From contig CALBWA010000002.1 of assembly GCA_937969505.1 (NCBI GenBank), positions 59,932 to 123,931 of the forward strand: a stretch of DNA of 64,000 bases. Direction: 5' to 3'. The position numbers and the translations under genes were made by a program. This DNA comes from an uncultured Erythrobacter sp. Lineage in GTDB: Bacteria > Pseudomonadota > Alphaproteobacteria > Sphingomonadales > Sphingomonadaceae. Position 1 is the stretch's first letter, and each line of letters opens with the position of its first letter. The notes under the pieces are model-generated. The model was not told where the DNA came from and ran no database searches. It saw only the letters and a program-made list of their open reading frames with translations. This document shows, in pieces, positions 8,495-16,837 of the stretch.

Positions 8495-9826
8495 TCAGAC
8501 GTGCACCACTGCCGCAGCTCGGACACATTTTTGCGCACGCCAAAAGTGAAAGGCGGTCCAAAGATTGAAGAAGGCAGTGATCGCAATCGCGCCCTTGATC
8601 CCTGCAGCTTCTCGTGCAGGGTCCCCGGCGGCGATGAAATCGGACACGGCACCGACGAACAAGGGCCCCAGACTGAGGCCGAGTAGCCCGCTGATCATCA
8701 GGTAAATCGCCACTGCCATTGCTCTGGTACGCTCGCTTGCCAACGTTTGCACGAGAGAGAAATTGGGGCCGTAATAGAATGTCGCAGCAAAGGTCATGAG
8801 GCCCAGCAGCGCAATCGACAGATTGACATTGGCCACGCTGACGGCGGCAATGGTGCCCGGCACTGCCAGCAGGAAGGCAAGCGAGACAATGGTTAGCGAC
8901 CGCGCCGGGCTATTCTGGTCCAACCTATCGCCAACCTTGCCGCCAAGCCAGGCTCCCAGGACCCCCGCAATGCCGACCATAATGCCCAGTTTCAGCCCCA
9001 ACTCGCTGTATCCGATGCCGAATACGCGAACATACAGGCTGCCGTAAAACGCACCGGTGCCATACGCGACAAATTGCACCAGTGTTCCGGCGGCAACCAG
9101 ATGCCAATAGGCGCGTTTCTGCGAAAGTTCGGTGATGGCCTGACGCAATGTCATTTCGTTAGGCCGGCGCTTGAAAGCATCGGCCAGTCGCATCCCGCCC
9201 CGGCTGTCCTTGACCGTCAGCCACATCAGCACGCCCAAAAACACGCCGGGAAGACCAGCCATGATAAAGGCTGTGCGCCAGTCGAAATTATCGACCACCC
9301 AGCCGCCACCGGCATAGGCAATGAAAGCGCCAACCGGGACTGCTGCACCATAAATGCCCATCGCTCCGGCGCGCTTTTCCGGAGGAAAATACTCCACGAT
9401 CAGCGAATGCGATGCCGGGCTGCTGGCCGATTCCCCAACTCCTACGCCAATCCGGGCGAGGAACATCTGGGTGAAGTTCTGGGCCAAACCACACATCATG
9501 GTCATGACCGACCAGAAGGATATGGCGATGGAGATGATCCAGCTGCGGTTCCACTTGTCGGCCAGCGCGGCAACAGGGACCATCAATGTGGTGTAGAACA
9601 ACGCAAATGACAGACCGGACATCAGCCCTATCTGCTTGTCAGACAGGCCCATTTCCTGCTTGATCGGCTCTGCCAGAATGGCGATGATCTGCCGGTCAAG
9701 AAAGCTAAGCATAATGACCAGAAACAGCACTGCGAGAACATAGTTTGCGCGCGCTGCCGAAACCGGGGCCGACATTTGGCCAGGGGTTGTGTCCCTGCTT
9801 GCGGGATTGTCAGGGCTGGTGTCCAT
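8495..9826 (-). CDS. MFS transporter, spinster-like
   Basis: A 443-residue inner-membrane major facilitator with twelve predicted segments. Seen: the first helix with LSFLDRQIIAILAEPIKQE, the loop 2-3 motif ADKWNRSWII, RIGVGVGESASSPASHSLI, and EYFPPEKRAGAMGIYGA. These are marks of the Spinster-like MFS group abundant in sphingomonads and often found with aromatic or terpenoid catabolic genes. The N-terminus is polar for about 25 residues, and a second ATG (residue 18) is a possible start. It is divergent from the carotenoid oxygenase gene and upstream of the aldehyde dehydrogenase gene. The substrate cannot be read from sequence; uptake of a lipophilic acid or an aromatic compound is the usual guess. 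Confidence 0.92.
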   Translation of the reverse strand: MDTSPDNPASRDTTPGQMSAPVSAARANYVLAVLFLVIMLSFLDRQIIAILAEPIKQEMGLSDKQIGLMSGLSFALFYTTLMVPVAALADKWNRSWIISIAISFWSVMTMMCGLAQNFTQMFLARIGVGVGESASSPASHSLIVEYFPPEKRAGAMGIYGAAVPVGAFIAYAGGGWVVDNFDWRTAFIMAGLPGVFLGVLMWLTVKDSRGGMRLADAFKRRPNEMTLRQAITELSQKRAYWHLVAAGTLVQFVAYGTGAFYGSLYVRVFGIGYSELGLKLGIMVGIAGVLGAWLGGKVGDRLDQNSPARSLTIVSLAFLLAVPGTIAAVSVANVNLSIALLGLMTFAATFYYGPNFSLVQTLASERTRAMAVAIYLMISGLLGLSLGPLFVGAVSDFIAAGDPAREAAGIKGAIAITAFFNLWTAFHFWRAQKCVRAAAVVHV

Positions 9827-9987
9827 GCATCAGACTATCATTTGCAAGGACTTCGGGCACTCGCTGAAAAGATAGCGCCCGGTGCCAATTCCGCTCTGGC
9901 TCCACCTGCATGGCGGGCAGGGGTAAACTTGTGTGCGCCCATGCCAGGGTGTAGCTTTGCCCGATAACAGAAGACCACCTTGGGACG

Positions 9988-11460
9988 ATGCCGCATATGA
10001 ACGCACCAATCACTGCTGAGCTGCAACCCTTTGGGGAGGAATTCGGCCCGATGATGATGGGCCCTTTCGCGCCTGTCACAGACGAGCTGGTGTTGGACGA
10101 TCTGCCTGTTGAGGGGACCATTCCGGTCGACCTCAACGGGGTTTATCTGCGCAATGGACCCAATCCGCGGTTCAAGCCCCAAGGGGCCTACCACCCTTTT
10201 GATGGCGACGGCATGCTGCACGCAGCCGAGTTCCGCGATGGCACCGTCACCTATCGCAACAAATGGGTCCGCACGCAGGGCTGGCTGGACGACGATGCCG
10301 CTGGCCGCGAGACCCATTGGGGTGTGCGCCAGACGCTGAAAGGTCGCACAGACATGGTTCTGGCCGATGCGGCCAACACTGATGTGTTGGGTCATGCCGG
10401 TTATGCCGTGGCAACCTGGTATCTCTCGGGCGAGCCGCACCGAATTGATCCGGTCTCGCTGCAGACTGTCGGGACGGGTGATTATGTCAGCGGCCCAGGC
10501 AAGGGCATTTCAGCCCACGGCAAGGTCGATGAAGACACCGGCGAATTGATGTTCTTCGATTATTTCGATTTTGCGCCCTTCATGACCTACAGCGTCGTCG
10601 ATGCCGAGGGTGAACTGGTTCACCACGTGCCGGTGGAGCTGCCCGGCGACCGCTTGCCGCATGACATGGGGATCACCAAAAATTACTCAATCCTGCATGA
10701 TCTGCCGGTTTACCACGACGAAGAAGCGCTGCAGGCGGGGCGCCATAAAATCCGTTTCAATGCGCAGATGCCCGCACGGTTCGGGGTGATCCCGCGGCGC
10801 GGCGCAGCCGACAGTATTCGCTGGTTCGAATTTTCGCCCTGCTTCCTCTATCATGTGGTCAATTGCTGGGAGGAGGGCGACGAAGTCGTGATGGTCGCTT
10901 GCCGCTTCATGCCGACGCTGGATGAAAATGGCACCATTGATGAACAGCGCACGGCGCGCATGATTGCCGAATTGGGGATGGATGCGCGTCTGTGGCGATA
11001 TCGGATGAACATGGTCACTGGCGAAACGCATGAGGAATGCCTCAACGCTGACTACAATATCGAATTTCCCAGCTTTAACACGGCTTACACCGGGCAACGA
11101 TCGCAATGGGCCTATCTAGTCGATCACAGTCCACAGGGGCTGCACTGGACCGGTATTCGCAAAATGAACACCGATACGGGCGAAAGTGCCGGAAATTGGT
11201 CCGACGGTCCCGAAGACACATGGTATAGCGAGCCGTGGTTCGCCCCGGCGGACAATCCGCGCAGCGAAGATCATGGCTATGTCATCACCTTTGCCTGGAA
11301 CACGCGGACCGAAAGGCAGGAATTGCAGGTCTTCGATGCGCAAACAATTGAACGCGGTCCGGTGGCAAGAATTGCTTTGCCACGCCATGTGCCTGTCGGG
11401 TTTCACGCCTGCTGGATGAAAGCGGGGCATATTGCGACTTGGGATCAGCCGCGGGGCTGA
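9988..11460 (+). CDS. Carotenoid oxygenase / stilbene-cleaving family dioxygenase
   Basis: A 490-residue Fe(II) dioxygenase of the RPE65/carotenoid cleavage family, which splits a C=C bond into two carbonyl products. Seen: LNGVYLRNGPNPRF near the start, YHPFDGDGMLHAAEF, and the four iron-ligand histidine regions GISAHGKVD, LPHDMGITKN, FLYHVVNCWEE and VPVGFHACW. The length is normal. A second in-frame ATG at 9997 is better spaced from a GGGA and may be the true start. The gene is divergent from the MFS/aldehyde dehydrogenase pair, which could export or import and oxidise its aldehyde products. In sphingomonads this family includes lignostilbene dioxygenases and apocarotenoid oxygenases; sequence alone does not decide which. 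Confidence 0.93.
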   Translation: MPHMNAPITAELQPFGEEFGPMMMGPFAPVTDELVLDDLPVEGTIPVDLNGVYLRNGPNPRFKPQGAYHPFDGDGMLHAAEFRDGTVTYRNKWVRTQGWLDDDAAGRETHWGVRQTLKGRTDMVLADAANTDVLGHAGYAVATWYLSGEPHRIDPVSLQTVGTGDYVSGPGKGISAHGKVDEDTGELMFFDYFDFAPFMTYSVVDAEGELVHHVPVELPGDRLPHDMGITKNYSILHDLPVYHDEEALQAGRHKIRFNAQMPARFGVIPRRGAADSIRWFEFSPCFLYHVVNCWEEGDEVVMVACRFMPTLDENGTIDEQRTARMIAELGMDARLWRYRMNMVTGETHEECLNADYNIEFPSFNTAYTGQRSQWAYLVDHSPQGLHWTGIRKMNTDTGESAGNWSDGPEDTWYSEPWFAPADNPRSEDHGYVITFAWNTRTERQELQVFDAQTIERGPVARIALPRHVPVGFHACWMKAGHIATWDQPRG

Positions 11461-11495
11461 CACACTCTGCCCATGGCTTAGCGGGGAATGATGCA

Positions 11496-11951
11496 ATGGA
11501 TTGGCTGATGACAACTCTGGCCAATGGCTTCAGCGAAGGACGTGATCTGGCGCTGCTGTTCGCCCGCCTGATTGTGGGCCTGATGTTTGCGATCTCTGGT
11601 GGCTACAAGCTGTTCACTCGCGATCAGCGCAAAACCATGCGTGAAACGCTGGAGGATGCCGACATCCCCAAGCCCGGCGTGATGACCTATTTCGTTTCGG
11701 CCAATGAGCTGGTTTTTGGCGCTTTGCTGGCTGTCGGCCTGTTCACTGTGCCAGCTGCAGTTGTGCTCGCCGCCATCAGCATCGTGGCCTTCGTGACGCA
11801 AGGGTACGAACCGCGCAAGGATGAAGGTTACCTCTTCTGGTTCAGCACTTTGCTAATGAAACATCAAATATTGCTGTTGTCATCGCTGTTGATGCTGATT
11901 GCCTTTGGTGGCGGGGCCTTGGCGCTCGACGCAGAGCACTCACTGGGCTGA
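11496..11951 (+). CDS. DoxX-family membrane protein
   Basis: A 151-residue inner-membrane protein with four hydrophobic segments. Seen: LLFARLIVGLMFAISGGYKLF at the N-terminus, PGVMTYFVSANELVFGALLAVGLF, VLAAISIVAFVTQGYEP, and a last helix around LLLSSLLMLIAFGGGALAL. The DoxX signature glycine and glutamate positions are present. I prefer the ATG at 11496, which follows GCGGGG at about ten bases; the frame opens at 11439 inside the carotenoid oxygenase gene. It follows that gene by 35 bases and is probably co-transcribed. The molecular role of DoxX-like proteins is poorly defined; redox or quinone-linked roles have been suggested for relatives. It converges with the HMG-CoA lyase gene, nine bases apart. 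Confidence 0.85.
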   Translation: MDWLMTTLANGFSEGRDLALLFARLIVGLMFAISGGYKLFTRDQRKTMRETLEDADIPKPGVMTYFVSANELVFGALLAVGLFTVPAAVVLAAISIVAFVTQGYEPRKDEGYLFWFSTLLMKHQILLLSSLLMLIAFGGGALALDAEHSLG

Positions 11952-11960
11952 ATACACCTC

Positions 11961-12911
11961 TCAACCGGTGGCGCTTGCCTCACTCGTATCCTCATCAGCG
12001 CCTGTCTGCGGAAAAGCGCCCGCGCGGATCAGCATACCCGGTGTGCGCCCCTGCAACCGCTCGGCAAGCCATTGCCCAGCCTCGATTGATCGGGCCAGGT
12101 CCATACCGGTTTTGATGCCGGCCCTCTCCGCCATATAGAGCAAATCCTCGAGCGGAATGTTTCCAGTGGCCGCAGGTGCGAAGGGGCAACCGCCAATCCC
12201 GCCGAAGCTGGCGTCCAGCGTGGTCACGCCAGCCTCGATCGCGGCATAGGCGTTGGCCATCCCGGTATTGCGAGTGTTGTGGAAGTGTGCCCGCAGGGGA
12301 ATGTCTCCAGTCACCACGCGCAATTGATTGAACAGGCTGGTCACGCGCCAAGGGTCGGCCACACCAATCGTATCAGCGAGCGAGATTTCATCAGCCCCTG
12401 CCTCAGCCGCTATCCGTGCAAGCTCCAGCACGTTTTCAGCTGGAACTTCCCCCTCGAAAGGGCAGCCCCATGCAGCTCCAATGGTAACCGAACTGCGTTT
12501 GCCGTACTCTTTGGCCAAGGCCACAATCGCAGCGGCACTGTGCCCCGATTCATTCCGCGTCTGCCCTTGGTTCTTGCCGGCAAAAGTGTCCGAGGCCACG
12601 CACACTGCGCCCAATTCATCGAGTCCGGCGGCAACGGCCCTTTCGGCCCCTCGCATATTGAGAACGAGGCCGATGTAATCAACCTCATCACGCTTTGGCA
12701 GACCTTCGCAAACCTCTTCGGCACCAGCCATTTGCGGCACACGCTTGGGATTGACGAAGCTGGTCACTTCGACCCGCTTGACGCCAGCGCGCAGCCCCAG
12801 ATCAATCAGTTCCAGCTTTTCCCGTGTGGAGAAAACGCGCTGTTCGTTCTGCAAGCCATCGCGCGGGCTGACATCGACGATTTCGATCCTGTTTTGCGCC
12901 TCGGTCTGCAC
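11961..12911 (-). CDS. Hydroxymethylglutaryl-CoA lyase family protein
   Basis: The 316-residue TIM-barrel lyase belongs to the HMG-CoA lyase group, which splits 3-hydroxy-3-methylglutaryl-CoA into acetoacetate and acetyl-CoA. Seen: EIVDVSPRDGLQNEQ (catalytic Arg/Asp region), VEVTSFVNPKRVPQMAG, the metal-site ADTIGVADP and HFHNTRNTG, and the catalytic cysteine loop GIGGCPFAPAATGN. The family's length and motifs are complete, so it should be active, although related enzymes take other 3-hydroxy-3-alkyl acyl-CoAs. A GntR-type palindrome lies about 60 bases upstream of the start (12972-12983). With the CoA-transferase encoded nearby it could activate and cleave a branched hydroxy acid; that pairing is an inference. 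Confidence 0.93.
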   Translation of the reverse strand: MQTEAQNRIEIVDVSPRDGLQNEQRVFSTREKLELIDLGLRAGVKRVEVTSFVNPKRVPQMAGAEEVCEGLPKRDEVDYIGLVLNMRGAERAVAAGLDELGAVCVASDTFAGKNQGQTRNESGHSAAAIVALAKEYGKRSSVTIGAAWGCPFEGEVPAENVLELARIAAEAGADEISLADTIGVADPWRVTSLFNQLRVVTGDIPLRAHFHNTRNTGMANAYAAIEAGVTTLDASFGGIGGCPFAPAATGNIPLEDLLYMAERAGIKTGMDLARSIEAGQWLAERLQGRTPGMLIRAGAFPQTGADEDTSEASATG

Positions 12912-12971
12912 GTTATTTCTCCGGTTTTGCGTGGCTGAGCAGATAGGCCTCTGCAGCTATAAGGTCAAATA

Positions 12972-12983
12972 ATTGTATACAAT
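12972..12983. promoter_or_regulatory. GntR operator-like palindrome 1
   Basis: A perfect 12-base palindrome ATTGTATACAAT. It sits between the stop of the gntR gene (its last base is the first of the TGA) and the HMG-CoA lyase start, about 60 bases upstream of the latter. The same core occurs at 13698, 18988 and 19226, each time in front of a gene of the same module. GntR/FadR-type regulators bind such short palindromes. Confidence 0.8.
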
Positions 12984-13633
12984 CAATCGAGCAACGAGAG
13001 ATAGCTGTTTGCCGCGGCCCGGATGTGCATTTTCATGATTGTATCGGCCAGTTCAGGATCCTGATCGCGCAGCGCGCCGACCAGTTCACGATGGTGTGCA
13101 TTGCTGCGGGTCAAATCCTCTGCGGTGTAATTATGCGCTGTCTGGCTGACCACGGCTGGTGCAATCAAACTGGAGATCGATGCGCTCAGCCGGGGGCTGT
13201 CGGCTGCCTCCATAAGGTGCCGATGAAAGGCCCGGTTTTCGCTCAGGAACGTGTCGATATCGGGTTTGCCAGGACACAGCAGAGCCTGATCAATCTTGCC
13301 AACACATTCTTCCAGACGCTCCAGGCATGCCTCGGTTCTGCGCTTTGCCGCATGGGCCGCTGCCATCCCTTCCAGCATGGCGCGCATGTGGAAGAGATCT
13401 TCTATGTCACGCTTACTCCATACCGCGACCATTGCCCCCTGGTTGGGGCGCAGCACGACAAAATATTCGGCAGCGAGCCGGCGCAAGGCCTCGCGCACCG
13501 GCGTTCGGCTGACCCCGCTCAGACGCGACAGTTCTTCTTCGCTCAGGTGTTCGCCCGGCTTGAAGTGCCCCTCCAGAATGAGGCTGCCAATTTTTTCATA
13601 GGCTGCATCAGCGGCTTTTGACATGGCTTGCAA
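12983..13633 (-). CDS. GntR-family regulator (FCD/FadR type)
   Basis: A 216-residue transcription factor. Seen: an N-terminal winged helix with GEHLSEEELSRLSGVSRTPVREALRRLAAE (about residues 26-55), the wing LRPNQGAMVAVW, and an all-helical C-terminal FCD ligand domain (about 70-216) with RAFHRHLMEAADSPRL and HHRELVGALRDQDPELA. The FCD domain usually binds an organic acid and a metal. The gene is flanked on both sides by copies of the palindrome ATTGTATACAAT: one 64 bases upstream of its start (autoregulation) and one at its stop in front of the HMG-CoA lyase gene. It is placed between the lyase and CoA-transferase genes on the same strand, so it is the obvious local regulator of the module. 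Confidence 0.95.
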   Translation of the reverse strand: MQAMSKAADAAYEKIGSLILEGHFKPGEHLSEEELSRLSGVSRTPVREALRRLAAEYFVVLRPNQGAMVAVWSKRDIEDLFHMRAMLEGMAAAHAAKRRTEACLERLEECVGKIDQALLCPGKPDIDTFLSENRAFHRHLMEAADSPRLSASISSLIAPAVVSQTAHNYTAEDLTRSNAHHRELVGALRDQDPELADTIMKMHIRAAANSYLSLLD

Positions 13634-13696
13634 ACTCTCCCTGTCACCTCACCTACGGTCATCCATCGTGTTGGATCGACCAAGCAGCATACGTCT

Positions 13697-13710
13697 TATT
13701 GTATACAATA
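13697..13710. promoter_or_regulatory. GntR operator-like palindrome 2
   Basis: A 14-base perfect palindrome TATTGTATACAATA, 64 bases upstream of the gntR start and just after the CoA-transferase stop at 13734. Its position predicts autoregulation of gntR. The twelve central bases are identical to sites 12972-12983 and 19226-19237. Confidence 0.8.
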
Positions 13711-13733
13711 TCGATCATGGTGCGAGTAATAAA

Positions 13734-14933
13734 TCAGATTTGTCCCAAGGCCCGACGCTCAGCCAATTCTGCCTCACTCCAACCCAACAACTCGCCATAA
13801 ATTTCTGCATTGTGCTGGCCAGGTGAAGTCGGGGCGACTCTGCGAACGCCCGAGGCTGTCTTGGAAAAACGCGGGAAAGCGTTCTGCATTTTCAGTTTGC
13901 CATGCCCCTCGGTCTCAATTTCGATGATCGCCTTGCGCGCCTTGAAATGCGGATCGTCCAGCATGTCTTTCGCAGTATAGACGCGGCCAGCCGGGATCGA
14001 ATGTTCGATCATCAGGGCATCGACTTCATCAATGGTCAGCCCTGCGGTCCATTCGTTGATGATCTCGTCGAGTTCGATCTGATTTTCGCCACGCGAAAGA
14101 TGATCGATGAACTTGGGATCATTGGCCAGTTCAGGTTGCTCCATCGCCAGCGCAAGACGGGCAAAGATCGTGTCCTGATTGGCCCCGATCATGAACGGTC
14201 CATCCTTGCAGCTGTAAACGTTTGAAGGGGCAATGCCGGGCAGGATCGAGCCTGATCGCTCGCGCACAAACCCGTTGTAATCATATTCGGGCACCAGCCC
14301 TTCCATCACCTGCAACACGGCTTCGTAAAGAGCGGTATCAATCACCTGTCCCTCGCCCGTTTTGTCACGGTGGTGCAAGGCTGCAAGCACGCCCATGCAG
14401 CCATAAGTGGCGCATAATGTATCGCCAATCGAAACACCCATTCGCGCAGGCGGGCGGTCCGGATCACCGACGATGTAACGCCATCCGCCCATCGCCTCGC
14501 CAATGCCGCCAAACCCGGCGCGCGAGGAATAGGGTCCATCCTGGCCATAGCCAGACATTCTGGCAATGATCAGCCCGGGGTTGTCCTTGTGCAGGGTTTC
14601 GGGTGAAAGGCCCCAACGCTCCAGTGTTCCGGGTTTGAAGTTCTCGATCAGAACATCGGCTTTGCTAATAAGACGACGAGCGATCTCCTGCCCTTCTTCG
14701 ACCCGCAGATTGCAGGTGACAGACTGCTTGTTGCGCGCAATGACTTCCCACTGCACCTTTTCTTCGCCCTGCCCCCAATTGCGCATCGGATCACCCTTGC
14801 CGGGCGGTTCGATCTTGATCACATCGGCGCCCATGTCGCCCAGCAATTGACCACAAAACGGACCTGCAAGAAGCTGGCCCATTTCGACCACGCGCAAACC
14901 GCTGAGCGCGCCCACCTCGTCAGGACTGATCAC
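13734..14933 (-). CDS. CaiB/BaiF-type (class III) CoA-transferase
   Basis: A 399-residue family III CoA-transferase, which moves CoA between carboxylic acids. Seen: LSGLRVVEMGQLLAGPFCGQLLGDMGADVIKIE at the N-terminus, WEVIARNKQSVTCNLR, DVLIENFKPGTLERWGL, ARMSGYGQDGPY, and the catalytic aspartate region MGVSIGDTLCATYG. I chose a GTG at 14933, whose GTGA overlaps the stop of the hydantoinase B gene; this gives the family's usual N-terminus and length, whereas the ATG at 15005 adds 24 unrelated residues inside the preceding gene. The tight overlap implies an operon hyuA-hyuB-CoA-transferase. The substrate is unknown; the neighbouring lyase suggests a branched hydroxy acid. Confidence 0.92.
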   Translation of the reverse strand: MISPDEVGALSGLRVVEMGQLLAGPFCGQLLGDMGADVIKIEPPGKGDPMRNWGQGEEKVQWEVIARNKQSVTCNLRVEEGQEIARRLISKADVLIENFKPGTLERWGLSPETLHKDNPGLIIARMSGYGQDGPYSSRAGFGGIGEAMGGWRYIVGDPDRPPARMGVSIGDTLCATYGCMGVLAALHHRDKTGEGQVIDTALYEAVLQVMEGLVPEYDYNGFVRERSGSILPGIAPSNVYSCKDGPFMIGANQDTIFARLALAMEQPELANDPKFIDHLSRGENQIELDEIINEWTAGLTIDEVDALMIEHSIPAGRVYTAKDMLDDPHFKARKAIIEIETEGHGKLKMQNAFPRFSKTASGVRRVAPTSPGQHNAEIYGELLGWSEAELAERRALGQI

Positions 14934-16834
14934 TCTGCCGCCTCCGCCATATGCTGATGCCAGACGGGCTGTATCGGAGCCGGCAGGCCGGTTTCCTCCT
15001 CGCACGCCTCGCGCAGCGCCTCGATACCGGGACCATAATCAAACAGGGCAAGCTCGCCGCGTTCAGATTTCATCGTATCGCGGAGCGCAGCGGTAGCGCC
15101 CTCGTCGACAACACCTTGGTCATCAACCACGACGCCATAGTCACGCGCGCCTTGAGGCGTCACCAGACCCTGGCGAATTTCCAAACCGATCAGTTCCGGG
15201 TCGCGCTCCAGGGGATCGCCCCAGCCGCCACCACCCCAGGTGATGAAGTGCAGCAGATCACCTTCCTTGACGGGGACATCCTCGACCTTGTTGCCGACAA
15301 TCTGGGTGGTTCCGTCGGCGCGTTCCAGCACCTTGCGGGCGCGCTTGCCAGGATGGCCGCCATTGACGCCCCAAGGTGGCACAAACCAGCGATCATCGTG
15401 GATCGCAATCTCACCATCAGCAAGGAAGCGATAGGTCATACGGATACCATTGCCCCCACGGTGCAGCCCGGCACCTCCGCTATCAGGTTCTGTCGAATAG
15501 CGTTCGATACGCAACGGGAAATAGCGCTCCAGAAATTCGTTCGGAACGTTGGTAAAGCCCGGCCAGAGCGAGTGCCCATCAGGCCCGTCGCCCAGCGGTC
15601 GTCCGGGAATGCCGCCAAAACCGATCTGGAACAGCTGGAACCAGTCAGGCTTGCCATCGGTCAGCTTGCCTTCGCGATTGTCCCAACCTGAATAGAACAG
15701 GTGGGGCGAGGAACTGAAACCGGCGGCATTGAGGAACTCTGGTGTGCCCTGACCCAGCAAACCACCCAGAATGTCGAAAATCCGGCCCAGAGCATGCGTC
15801 CGTCCAGACAGGGCAGCAGGGAACTGAGGCTTGAGCAGCGATCCCTCCGGAATGCGCACCTCGATCAGATCATAGAATCCGTCATTGAACAGGATCTGCG
15901 GATCGAAGACCATGATCATATAGATCCCGAAGAACATCTTGAACATGTTCTCGTTCAGCAGAAAATTGATCGAGGCTGCTGACTGGGGATCGGTCCCGTC
16001 AAAGTCGAGAATGACCTTCTCGCCCTCGCGCCACATGGTGCATTTGATCTTGTAGGGGCCAAAGCCCTTGCCATCGTCGCACAGATAATCCTCGAAGCTG
16101 ACTTTCTCCTCCGACACGGCCTGGCCCAACAAGGCCTTCATCGCTCGGTGGTTGCGGGCCAGCAGTTCCTGCGTCGCGGAAACATAGACATCATCGCCAA
16201 ACCGCTCTGCCATCTCGACAATGCGCTTCGATGCCACACGGCATGATGCGATCAGAGCGTTGAGGTCAGCCTGGCACCAGTCGGGCTTGCGCGTCTGGTG
16301 CATGACAAGCTTCATCAGATCGTCATTGTATTCACCCTTTTTCCAGATCTTCACCGGAGGAATACGCACACCTTCTTCAAAGATAGAGCTGGCCCCGATC
16401 GGCATTGAACCGGGCACAGACCCCCCGATATCGGACTGGTGACCGAACATGGCGGTGTAGGCGATCAGGCGACCGTCCTTGAACACCGGTAGCATCACCA
16501 GCCAATCGTTGGAGTGGCTGACGGCTCCATCGCAGGAATAGGGATCGGACAGGAAGATCATGTCTCCGTCTTCAATCGTGCCGTCAAACTGCTTGAGGAA
16601 GCCGTCGATGAAGCTGCCGAATTGACCGACAATCATCTTGCCGGCCACATCGGCAATCAACGGGAAGGCATCGCCTTGTTCACGAATGCCGGGCGACATA
16701 GCGGTCCGCACCAGCGTCGCATCCATTTCGATCCGGGCATTGCGCAGCGCGTTTTCGATGATGTCGAGCGTTACCGGATCAATGGTCAGCTCTTTGAAAG
16801 GGGTGGGGTTTGTCTCGATGATCTGTGCAGGCAT
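14930..16834 (-). CDS. hyuB: Hydantoinase B / acetone-carboxylase-beta-like subunit
   Basis: A 634-residue HyuB family protein, the second subunit of ATP-dependent N-methylhydantoinases; relatives include 5-oxoprolinase and acetone or acetophenone carboxylases. Seen: DPVTLDIIENALRNARIEMDATLVRTAMSPGIREQGD split over residues 20-56, DGDMIFLSDPYSCDGAVSHSNDW, AMFGHQSDIGGSVPGSMPI, DFDGTDPQSAASINFLLNEN, GGAGLHRGGNGI, and the C-terminal WGGGGWGDPLERD. It starts three bases after the hyuA stop and ends overlapping the CoA-transferase start, so the three are co-translated. The reaction could be hydrolysis of a cyclic amide or carboxylation of a ketone; the family does not separate these by motif. Confidence 0.93.
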   Translation of the reverse strand: MPAQIIETNPTPFKELTIDPVTLDIIENALRNARIEMDATLVRTAMSPGIREQGDAFPLIADVAGKMIVGQFGSFIDGFLKQFDGTIEDGDMIFLSDPYSCDGAVSHSNDWLVMLPVFKDGRLIAYTAMFGHQSDIGGSVPGSMPIGASSIFEEGVRIPPVKIWKKGEYNDDLMKLVMHQTRKPDWCQADLNALIASCRVASKRIVEMAERFGDDVYVSATQELLARNHRAMKALLGQAVSEEKVSFEDYLCDDGKGFGPYKIKCTMWREGEKVILDFDGTDPQSAASINFLLNENMFKMFFGIYMIMVFDPQILFNDGFYDLIEVRIPEGSLLKPQFPAALSGRTHALGRIFDILGGLLGQGTPEFLNAAGFSSSPHLFYSGWDNREGKLTDGKPDWFQLFQIGFGGIPGRPLGDGPDGHSLWPGFTNVPNEFLERYFPLRIERYSTEPDSGGAGLHRGGNGIRMTYRFLADGEIAIHDDRWFVPPWGVNGGHPGKRARKVLERADGTTQIVGNKVEDVPVKEGDLLHFITWGGGGWGDPLERDPELIGLEIRQGLVTPQGARDYGVVVDDQGVVDEGATAALRDTMKSERGELALFDYGPGIEALREACEEETGLPAPIQPVWHQHMAEAAE

Positions 16835-16837
16835 CGC

